A stretch of DNA of 64,000 bases, taken from Flavobacteriales bacterium (GTDB taxonomy: Bacteria > Bacteroidota > Bacteroidia > Flavobacteriales > Flavobacteriaceae). The stretch spans positions 1 through 64,000 of the forward strand of contig JAGXRF010000114.1 in assembly GCA_018335925.1 (NCBI GenBank), written 5' to 3'. Below, in pieces: positions 28,009-36,579 of the stretch. The notes below the pieces were generated by a model. That model did no database searches and was not told the origin of the DNA. It saw nothing but the letters and a program-made list of their open reading frames with translations. A program made the translations under genes and the position numbers. Positions within the stretch are counted from its first letter, which is position 1; each line of letters begins with the position of its first letter.

Positions 28009-28018
28009 TATAACAAAA
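28009..28018. promoter_or_regulatory. TATAACAAAA decamer upstream of the second giant T9SS gene
   Basis: The same decamer is the core of the 21-bp direct repeat upstream of the first adhesin (425-457). It lies 61 nt before the upstream candidate start. The region is AT-rich, so a shared operator is only a suggestion. Confidence 0.2.
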
Positions 28019-28078
28019 AAAACATTTTATTAAGAAAGTTTTATATTTTTACGAAAGATATTTAAAATTTTTCTTAAT

Positions 28079-31000
28079 ATGGAACAACTTTACACTAATC
28101 TTGGTGTGTCGTCTACGGAAATGATTTCCACACAGACGAATGGTTACCTAAACAAAATGCAATTCAATAGATGGTTATCTATGAGTTGCATTTTGTTTTT
28201 GGTATTGATTAATGGCTTTAATGTTGCCGCACAATCAGCATCTAATTATGTTTTCACAACTTCAACTAGTGGAAGTTTGATTGACATTTCAAGTGGTTCC
28301 ACTTTGGTGGTAGGTGCATCTAATGATGATACCCCAAGTGGATTGTTTGATATTGGTTTTGAATTTGTTTTTATGGGATCTGTTTACACACAGTTCTCAG
28401 CTTCACCGGATGGATTCATTAAATTAGGTGGGCCTGCTGCTGCTGCACAATTTACAAATTCTGTTACATCTACAACCAATTTGCCTAAAATATATCCTTA
28501 TTGGGACGATCTTGCAACAGGTGTTGGTGGTTATATACGGTATAAAGTAATTGGAAGTGCACCAAACAGGAGTTGCGTTGTTGAATGGTTTACTACAATT
28601 CCAAGAAATACAACTGGAAATGCTAACTCAACCTATCAAGTTGTGTTAAATGAAACCTCAAATAGTTTTAGTTTTAATTATGGGAATATCGTATCAAATG
28701 GCTCATATAGTGTTGGATTCACAAATTCCTCTGCACAATTTGCAAGTGTTTCATTACCAGCTAATACAGTTTCATATTCAGTAGCAAACGACATCAATAG
28801 TGCTGCAATAACAAGCGGATTACAGTTTTTATTCACACCTTCTTCTAGCATTGTAAATGGAAATGTAACGAACCTAACATTTACAGCAATTACTTTAAAT
28901 GGTATTACTTTAAATTGGGAGGATAATGCGACAAATGAGGTAGGATTTTCGGTTTTAAGAGCAACTGATAGTAATTTTACTCAAAATGTGCAATCATTCT
29001 TTGTAGCTTCCACTTCTTCTGCATCAATTGGTACAGGGTATAATTTACCCCAAACTGGTTTAACACCCGGAACTACTTATTATTACAGAGTTTATGCAAC
29101 AGTGGAAGCTGGATCTTCACCTGCTATAAGTGGTAACCAAGCAACCTTAACTGGAGCAACCTATTATTGGGTTGGTGCTTCAGGTGCTGCTTGGAATACT
29201 TTTGCTAATTGGAACACGGCTGCAGACGGCACTGGTACAGCACCAACTGTATGGGCAGCTACTGATGTTCATATTATTGATGGAGCTGGTACTACACCTG
29301 GCGGTGCTTTAACGATATCAGTAGACAGAACAAGTTTTTCATTAGGTCAATTTAGAGTGGTTGATAATACAAACTTAACTTTGCAATCAAGTGCTACAAC
29401 CACAAGAACATTAACAATTACAGGTGGACCTGGAGATGATTTTGTGATAGAAGCAGGTAGTAGTTTAAACATGATAAATGGAACACAAGCAGTTGCATTT
29501 ATATTTTCTGGAACTGGAAATACCGGATTAATAGCTGGAAATTACACAGCTGGTGGGTCAACCTCCAATAATTTTACTACAACAGGAGGTACTGGAACTT
29601 TGGTAACTGTAGCTGCAACAGGTGTAATAACTTCAAATTTGAATTCAAGTTCAGCAGGTTTGGTTGGAAATGCCGCAACTTTACTTTTTACTAATGGAAG
29701 TAATTGGATACATCAAAACAGTACTACTGTTAATTATATTCCTTCGGCAACTTGGCAGTCAAACGCAACAGCCACATTGGCTGGTAATACTACTGGAACT
29801 ACTTTGACTTCTTCTTCCACTGCATTAGGAAATTTAATTGTAAATACTACTACTTCCACTGTTACATTAAGTGCATTTACAACTGCTACTAGAATTATTC
29901 AAGGAGATTTTACTATCAATAGTACTGGTACAGGTAGATTTAGAGTTGTAACAACTGGGTTAGTACAAGTAAATGGAAACTTGAATTTGAATGGTGGTTT
30001 GCTTGATATTGCTTCAGGAGCTACGGGTGCAGTTATTGTTAAAGGAAATGTAAATGTTTCTAATGGTGCAATATTAGATATAAACCAAGGTATTTTACAA
30101 GTAGAAGGGAACATGGTAAACAATGGTTCTATTTTAAGTAGTGAGACTACTACTTCAACTTCTAGAATTAATTTTGTGTTATCCCCAAATGCACAAACTT
30201 TTTCTGGATCAGGAACATTTACCGGAAGGGTTTCTGGAATTGGAGTTAGTAATCCATTAGGATTAACCATTTCTACTCCGGTTTTAACTCAAAGAGTTAA
30301 TTTATTTACAGGAACCGTTACAGGTGCTTCAAATATTACTATTGGTACAGGTGCTGCATTAGCCGCAGTTGTTCAAGTAGGGACAGCTAATAATACAAAT
30401 CCCGGAGGTAGCTTTGATACTGCACCAGTATTTAATTTGGGAACAGGAGTTTATTCTGTTTTATATCTAGGAGAAACTACCCCAAGAACTACTGGATTTG
30501 AAATTCCATCATCCAGAATTGTTAATAATTTAACTTTAGATAATGTAAATGGGTTAACAATTGCTGGAGGTCCTATAGAAGTTACAGGTAACCTTACATT
30601 AACAAATGGTTTAATAAATTCAAGTTTAGCAAGTCATATTGTTCATGGTTCAGCCACTTCAGCAGGAACTTTAACGGGTGGTTCAGCCACTTCATATATT
30701 AATGGGCCTATTATAAGAACCATTAATGATGCTAATGCAAATACCAATTTTAATTTATTTCCAGTTGGTAAAGGAGGTTCTTATAACCCAGTTTGGTTAG
30801 CTCCAGCTACAACATCTGCTTCTAGATTTTTAGTGGAAGCTTTTGATAGTAACACAGGTACGGCAGATATGTCTATATCAAACTTATCTTCAAGTAGAAG
30901 ATGGGAAGCCATTAAAACATCCGGTACATTTACCGATATCAATGTAAGATTAGGAGAAACTTCTTTAATCAGTGACAATATTATTGCTCACGCCTCTACC

Positions 31001-34000
31001 GCAAGTGGTGTATATAGTGCTCCTTTTGGAGGAGTAAGCAATTTTGTAGCAGGTACTCCAAATACAATCGAATCACTAGTTGCCGTAAATGAAGTAGATT
31101 ATGTTGGATACTTGTCTTTTGCTACTTCCAATGCATGTACCGGAGCTCCAGCTCCGGGGAATACTGTTGCATCAAGTACTGCAATTTGTTTAGGAGAAAG
31201 CGTTGATTTATCATTACAAAATATTGTTGTTGGAGCAGGTATCACCTATCAATGGTTTTCTTCATCTGATGGAGTTACTTATGCTCCAATTGCTTCTGCA
31301 ACTGCAAGTACCTTAAACGTTACTCCAACAGCAGCTACTTATTACCAATGTGTAGTTACATGTACAAATAGCAGTCAGAGTACGACATCTACACCAGTAT
31401 TGGTTGGTTTTGCAAATGCTATTCTCTCAACCACACCTGCTACCATTTGTGGAGCTGGACAAGCAACTTTAGCAGTTACTGCTACAAGTAATTCCACTGT
31501 ACGTTGGTACGATACTCCTACTGCTGGAAATATAGTAGGAAACGGTGTAAGTTTTACAACACCTTCCATTAATACTACCACAACTTATTATGCAGAAGCA
31601 CAGGGCTCTCAACCAGGAAATGTGCAATTAGGTGCTGGTACAGCCACTTCTGCTGCTGATAATATTACTCCTTATACCTCGAATTGGGAGGGTGCTAGAA
31701 CTCAATATTTAGTTAGAGCGTCAGAATTACAAGCACTTGGTTTGGTGGCTGGAGCTATTAACTCTTTGGCATTTGATGTTACAGCAAGTGGATCTTTTAC
31801 ACAAAGTAATTACACAGTTAGAATAGGTACAGTTGGTGTAAATGCTCTATCTACTTCTGCATATGAAACATTAAATAACCCTGTTGTGGTATTCGGTCCA
31901 ATTAACAAAACCACGCCTGCTGTTGGATTGGATACTTTGAATTTTACTACACCATTTAACTGGGATGGAACCTCTAATATTGTAATAGAGGTTTGTCATG
32001 ATAATGATAATATAACCTCTCCTTCTTGTCCATCATGCTATGGTCCAAACTCAACCGTAAGGATTTCAACTACCTCTTTTAATTCTGTATTTGGTAGAAG
32101 AGCAGATAATAGCACCTTATGTGGTACTAATGATGGAACAGCTTTATCATCAGGCTTCAACAATAGACCAAATATGAGATTTAATGGAGTAGTTGCTTGT
32201 TCCTCTCCAAGGGTTCCGGTTATAGCTACCGTAACTACTCCTCCAACATTTACCTTAAGCAGCAATACACAAACAATTTGTGCGGGAGATACCTCGGCTG
32301 CTATCACTATCTCAGCTGGAGCAAATGATTATGATACGTTTGTTTGGTCACCATCTACAGGTGTTTCAGGAGATGCTATTAATGGTTGGACATTTAATCC
32401 TAATACTACAACTAACTATACATTGACTGTTTCTCAAACAACAGGTGATTTATGTACTATTACTGCTAATGTGCAAGTAAATGTTAATCCTTTGCCAAGT
32501 GCATTGGTGATTACACCATCTGCACCTGTTACCTGTGAAAACGAAATAGTGTCTATCACTGTTTCAGGAGGACAAATTGGTGTAGAAGGTAAAATTGGTG
32601 CTCAAACATCTACCAATACCTCAACAACACCGTTTAGAGGCTGGTGGGGTGGTACCAAAACCCAGGCTTTGTATACTCCAGCTGAATTAACTGCATTAGG
32701 TGTTACTCCTGGTGAAAGTATTAAAAAAATTGGCTATTTAGCATTAGCAGGGACTCCTATTCCATTGAATGATTTTCAAGTTAGAGTTGGTTTAGTGCCA
32801 AGCTCAACGAGTTTAGGAACTACTTTTATTTCTGGAGCTAATAACTTAGTTTTTGGTCCTGCTAGTTATACACCATTAGCAACAGGAAATATTGAATTCC
32901 CTTTGTCAACTCCAATTGTATGGGATGGTACTTCTAGTTTGTTGGTGGAAACCTGTTTTAACAACAACAACGGTGGTGGAGTTAGTGCAAATTCAATTTC
33001 GGTGGAATCTTCTACTGTAACTGCCGGATTGATGAATAGTTTACAACAAGACAACAATCCAACAGTTTGCTCAAACAACACTCCAAGTACCAGTACCTTA
33101 AGACCAAACTTGTTAATCTCTACCAAAGAGAGTTTTGATTTTGTTTGGACTCCAATAGCTAATTTGTATACCGATGCAGCTGCACAAGTTCCTTATATTG
33201 CAGGTGCTAATGCATCTACGGTATATTTTAAAGGAAATGCTAATGCTACTTATACAGTTACAGTAACTCCTCCTTCCAATTGCTCTGTTAATGGAAATGT
33301 AACTGTAACAGTAAATCCTACACCTTCAGCTCCTACTGCTGCAACGCAAGATTTTTGTGCCAATGCAAGCCCAACGGTAGCTGATTTGGTAGCAACAGGA
33401 GATAATTTAAAATGGTATGACGTTGCAACAGGAGGAACACCTTTATTAGCAACATCTGCTTTAATTAGCGGGAACTATTATGTTTCACAAACTTTATTGG
33501 GATGCGAGAGTCCAAGAACTACTGTTCAAGTAAATGTGAACGATTGTAACATTGGTTGGGCTAACTTACAATGGCCAGCTTCTGGAACTATAGGTACATG
33601 TGGAAATTATACCGTTTATGGTCAAGTTTATAAATTAGGAGTAACCGAAGCTCCAGGGCCAAATGCAAACATTACTGCATGGTTTGGAATTAATTCTTCC
33701 AACACAGATCCGTCAACTTGGGATGCTTCAGCATGGCAAATAGCCACCTATAATGTACAAGCAGGAAATAATGATGAATACCAATATACCTTTAACAATT
33801 TACCAGCAGGTACTTATTATATTGCCTCTAGATTCCAATTTACTGGAGGTGAGTTTTGGTACGGTGGCTTCAATACCGGTGGTGGAGGAGCATGGGATGG
33901 AAACAATAATGTGAGTTCAGTGTTGACAGTATTGGAAACAATTGCTCCTTCTGCATCTAATCAAACATTTTGTGGTGCAGCAACAGTTGCAAGTTTGGTT

Positions 34001-36430
34001 GCAACGGGTACTGCACTGCAATGGTATGATGTTGCAACTGGAGGATCTCCTTTGGCTGCAAATGCTCCAATTGTTACAGGGACCTATTATGTTTCTCAAA
34101 CTTTAAATGGGTGTGAAGGTCCAAGGGCAACAGTAGAGGTTACAATAAACATTACTCCTGCACCAACAGCATCTGCTCAAGTTTTTTGTAGTAACTCTAC
34201 AGTTGCAGATTTGGTAGCTACTGGTGCAGATTTGCAATGGTATGATGTGGCATCTGGAGGGGTAGCTTTGGCTTCAAACACAGTATTAATTTCTGGAACA
34301 TATTATGTATCGCAAACATTAAATAATTGTGAAGGACCAAGAACAACAGTTCAAGTTACGGTGAATCCTTCACCGGTAACTCCAAATTTCAATGAGACCG
34401 TATGTAATACGGATGCTTCATTTGATTTGAATTCAATAACCAATCCAATTCTTGGAACATCTACAATTACTGCTTTATCTGAAAACTTTGATGCTAGTAC
34501 TACATTGCCAACTGGTTGGCAAGTGCATAAAGTATCGGGTACAGGAACAACTACTTGGATAGTTAACAATACTCAAAGTGTAAGTGCTCCAAATTCGATG
34601 AGAAGAGTTTTCGGAGGTTCAGGCGAGGGCTTTCAAGATGATTACCTAGTTATGCCGCAGATTACTGTGCCTGCAAGTGGTGTATTAACTTATCAAGAAA
34701 GAGGTCAATGGATGCAGGATTATGTTTATTCTGGTGTGCTAATAGCTACAAACGGAAATGGTAATCCATCTAGTTCTGCCTACGTGCAATTACAAGAAAC
34801 TGCAAACATTCCTAATAATGCATGGCAATTAAGAACAATTGATTTATCTGCGTATGCAGGTCAACAAGTGTATATTGCCTTCAGATATAGCGGTACTTTT
34901 GCACATACTTGGTGGATTGATAATGTAAAAATTGACGGCTTACAAAACAACAGTATTGTGTTTTTTGATAGTAATAATGTACAATTAACCAATACTATTT
35001 TTAATCCATCTACAGCAACTCAAGGAAACAATAGTTTTACATATACCATTACAAATGGAAACAATTGTTCAAGTACTGGAAATATCAATATTTTAGTAAA
35101 TGCTACAGCATCACCTACAGCATCAAATCAAAATTTCTGTAATGCTGCAACTGTGGCGGATTTAGTTGCTATTGGTTCTTCTTTACAATGGTATGATGTT
35201 GCTTCCGGTGGTTCTCCATTATCATCAAACACAGCATTAGTTAGTGGAACATATTATGTTTCTCAAACTTTGAATGGTTGTGAAAGTACAAGAACAACTG
35301 TAGAAGTTACAATTAATTCCACAACTGCTCCAACTGCATCTGCCCAATCTTTCTGTGGTAATGCGAATGCTACCGTTGCTAGTTTAGTAGCAACCGGATC
35401 AAATTTGCAATGGTACGATGTGGCTACCGGTGGAACCGCATTGCCTTCAAATACTGCTTTAGTATCTGGAACTTATTATGTTTCTCAAACATTAAATAAT
35501 TGCGAAAGTACTAGAACTTCAGTAGTTGTTACCATCGATGATTGTAACATTGGATGGGGTAATTTACAATGGCCTCCATCAGGAACCATAAACACCTGTG
35601 GAGACTATACAGTTTATGGTAGAGTTTGGAAACAAGGAGCTACCGAAGCTCCAGGACCAAATGCAAATATTACTGCTTGGTTTGGAATTAGTACTACGAA
35701 TACAGATCCATCTACATGGCCTTCTTCTGCTTGGGTGTTGGGAACTTACAATGTTCAAGTTGGCAATGATGACGAATACCAACATACTTTTTCTAATTTA
35801 CCTTCAGGTACTTACTATATCGCATCAAGATACCAATTTACCGGAGGTGACTTTTGGTATGGTGGATTTAATTCCGGTGGTGGAGGTGCATGGAATGGTA
35901 CTTCAAACGTAAGTTCTGTGTTAACTGTAGAAGAAGTTCCAACTCCTACAGGAGATGCTTTACAATCTGTAACCGTACCTTTAGCACCAGATGCTACTTT
36001 AGCCAATTTAGTAGTTTCCGGAACCAATGTAACTTGGTATGCTACTTTGGCAGATGCACAAGCTGGTACCAATGCCTTGCCTTTATCTACTGTATTGGTT
36101 AGTGGAAATACCTACTATGCTGTAAGTATTGTAAATGGTTGTAGAAGTGCAGCTTTAGCAGTTACTGTTACCGTAAATTTAGATATTCGTGTGTTTGATT
36201 TTGCTCAATTAAGAGTATATCCAAACCCAGTAATTGACAGATTAACCATTACTTTTGATCACCAGTTAGAAAGAATTGAAGTATACAACATGTTAGGTCA
36301 AATGGTTCGTTTCCAACAACCAAACTTTACCGAAACAGAAGTAGACATGATCAATCTTCCTGCTGCTACGTATATTGTTAGAATTTACTCTAATGATTCC
36401 GTGAAAGAGGTGAAAGTAATTAAAAAGTAA
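28079..36430 (+). CDS. giant T9SS-secreted multi-domain surface protein
   Basis: 2783 residues. The hydrophobic signal core lies at residues 34-51 (ending NVAAQ), so the real start may be the Met at residue 27 (28157). Order: N-terminal beta domain (~55-260); fibronectin III (~261-358); long beta-helix-like Ser/Thr/Gly repeat region (~363-960); Ig-like domains (~1019-1176); a ~190-residue domain (~1183-1378); PKD-like (~1389-1475); a second copy of the ~190-residue domain (~1494-1684). Next come five ~65-residue Ig-like modules with LQWYDVA(T/S)GG and YYVSQTL, interleaved with two copies of an aromatic domain (IGW..LQWP..GT) at ~1821-1950 and ~2487-2617, and a MAM/anchor-J-type domain (~2134-2289). 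It ends with a divergent Ig module and the sorting domain (YPNPVIDRLTI, KVIKK). No enzyme motif; probably a surface adhesin or binding scaffold. Its position between glgB and a GH31 gene hints at a glucan link. Confidence 0.85.
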   Translation: MEQLYTNLGVSSTEMISTQTNGYLNKMQFNRWLSMSCILFLVLINGFNVAAQSASNYVFTTSTSGSLIDISSGSTLVVGASNDDTPSGLFDIGFEFVFMGSVYTQFSASPDGFIKLGGPAAAAQFTNSVTSTTNLPKIYPYWDDLATGVGGYIRYKVIGSAPNRSCVVEWFTTIPRNTTGNANSTYQVVLNETSNSFSFNYGNIVSNGSYSVGFTNSSAQFASVSLPANTVSYSVANDINSAAITSGLQFLFTPSSSIVNGNVTNLTFTAITLNGITLNWEDNATNEVGFSVLRATDSNFTQNVQSFFVASTSSASIGTGYNLPQTGLTPGTTYYYRVYATVEAGSSPAISGNQATLTGATYYWVGASGAAWNTFANWNTAADGTGTAPTVWAATDVHIIDGAGTTPGGALTISVDRTSFSLGQFRVVDNTNLTLQSSATTTRTLTITGGPGDDFVIEAGSSLNMINGTQAVAFIFSGTGNTGLIAGNYTAGGSTSNNFTTTGGTGTLVTVAATGVITSNLNSSSAGLVGNAATLLFTNGSNWIHQNSTTVNYIPSATWQSNATATLAGNTTGTTLTSSSTALGNLIVNTTTSTVTLSAFTTATRIIQGDFTINSTGTGRFRVVTTGLVQVNGNLNLNGGLLDIASGATGAVIVKGNVNVSNGAILDINQGILQVEGNMVNNGSILSSETTTSTSRINFVLSPNAQTFSGSGTFTGRVSGIGVSNPLGLTISTPVLTQRVNLFTGTVTGASNITIGTGAALAAVVQVGTANNTNPGGSFDTAPVFNLGTGVYSVLYLGETTPRTTGFEIPSSRIVNNLTLDNVNGLTIAGGPIEVTGNLTLTNGLINSSLASHIVHGSATSAGTLTGGSATSYINGPIIRTINDANANTNFNLFPVGKGGSYNPVWLAPATTSASRFLVEAFDSNTGTADMSISNLSSSRRWEAIKTSGTFTDINVRLGETSLISDNIIAHASTASGVYSAPFGGVSNFVAGTPNTIESLVAVNEVDYVGYLSFATSNACTGAPAPGNTVASSTAICLGESVDLSLQNIVVGAGITYQWFSSSDGVTYAPIASATASTLNVTPTAATYYQCVVTCTNSSQSTTSTPVLVGFANAILSTTPATICGAGQATLAVTATSNSTVRWYDTPTAGNIVGNGVSFTTPSINTTTTYYAEAQGSQPGNVQLGAGTATSAADNITPYTSNWEGARTQYLVRASELQALGLVAGAINSLAFDVTASGSFTQSNYTVRIGTVGVNALSTSAYETLNNPVVVFGPINKTTPAVGLDTLNFTTPFNWDGTSNIVIEVCHDNDNITSPSCPSCYGPNSTVRISTTSFNSVFGRRADNSTLCGTNDGTALSSGFNNRPNMRFNGVVACSSPRVPVIATVTTPPTFTLSSNTQTICAGDTSAAITISAGANDYDTFVWSPSTGVSGDAINGWTFNPNTTTNYTLTVSQTTGDLCTITANVQVNVNPLPSALVITPSAPVTCENEIVSITVSGGQIGVEGKIGAQTSTNTSTTPFRGWWGGTKTQALYTPAELTALGVTPGESIKKIGYLALAGTPIPLNDFQVRVGLVPSSTSLGTTFISGANNLVFGPASYTPLATGNIEFPLSTPIVWDGTSSLLVETCFNNNNGGGVSANSISVESSTVTAGLMNSLQQDNNPTVCSNNTPSTSTLRPNLLISTKESFDFVWTPIANLYTDAAAQVPYIAGANASTVYFKGNANATYTVTVTPPSNCSVNGNVTVTVNPTPSAPTAATQDFCANASPTVADLVATGDNLKWYDVATGGTPLLATSALISGNYYVSQTLLGCESPRTTVQVNVNDCNIGWANLQWPASGTIGTCGNYTVYGQVYKLGVTEAPGPNANITAWFGINSSNTDPSTWDASAWQIATYNVQAGNNDEYQYTFNNLPAGTYYIASRFQFTGGEFWYGGFNTGGGGAWDGNNNVSSVLTVLETIAPSASNQTFCGAATVASLVATGTALQWYDVATGGSPLAANAPIVTGTYYVSQTLNGCEGPRATVEVTINITPAPTASAQVFCSNSTVADLVATGADLQWYDVASGGVALASNTVLISGTYYVSQTLNNCEGPRTTVQVTVNPSPVTPNFNETVCNTDASFDLNSITNPILGTSTITALSENFDASTTLPTGWQVHKVSGTGTTTWIVNNTQSVSAPNSMRRVFGGSGEGFQDDYLVMPQITVPASGVLTYQERGQWMQDYVYSGVLIATNGNGNPSSSAYVQLQETANIPNNAWQLRTIDLSAYAGQQVYIAFRYSGTFAHTWWIDNVKIDGLQNNSIVFFDSNNVQLTNTIFNPSTATQGNNSFTYTITNGNNCSSTGNINILVNATASPTASNQNFCNAATVADLVAIGSSLQWYDVASGGSPLSSNTALVSGTYYVSQTLNGCESTRTTVEVTINSTTAPTASAQSFCGNANATVASLVATGSNLQWYDVATGGTALPSNTALVSGTYYVSQTLNNCESTRTSVVVTIDDCNIGWGNLQWPPSGTINTCGDYTVYGRVWKQGATEAPGPNANITAWFGISTTNTDPSTWPSSAWVLGTYNVQVGNDDEYQHTFSNLPSGTYYIASRYQFTGGDFWYGGFNSGGGGAWNGTSNVSSVLTVEEVPTPTGDALQSVTVPLAPDATLANLVVSGTNVTWYATLADAQAGTNALPLSTVLVSGNTYYAVSIVNGCRSAALAVTVTVNLDIRVFDFAQLRVYPNPVIDRLTITFDHQLERIEVYNMLGQMVRFQQPNFTETEVDMINLPAATYIVRIYSNDSVKEVKVIKK

Positions 36431-36450
36431 TTTTAAAAATTATAATGTAA

Positions 36451-36479
36451 GAGGGGGGCAATTTGCCCCCCTTTTTTTA
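36451..36479 (+). terminator. terminator after the giant T9SS gene
   Basis: GGGGGGCA (453-460) pairs with TGCCCCCC (464-471), followed by seven T. It is very GC-rich for this genome and clearly intrinsic. Confidence 0.92.
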
Positions 36480-36548
36480 TCCTTCTTACGCAAACGTTTG
36501 AGTTAATAAAATGTATATTGGCATAGAATGTTTTCACTCACAACTCCT

Positions 36549-36556
36549 TACTTTTG
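36549..36556 (+). promoter_or_regulatory. -7 promoter box (TACTTTTG) for the GH31 gene
   Basis: An exact TAnnTTTG match 23 nt before the ATG and downstream of a terminator. The GH31 gene can therefore be expressed independently of the giant surface protein. Confidence 0.55.
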
Positions 36557-36579
36557 TTTTTCATGTTAAATAGGGACTT

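Noticed and set aside
29899..33126. Antisense open frames in the giant T9SS gene
   Set aside because: Translations are composition-driven (Val/Pro/Leu-rich) and match no family; the plus-strand frame is clearly coding throughout.
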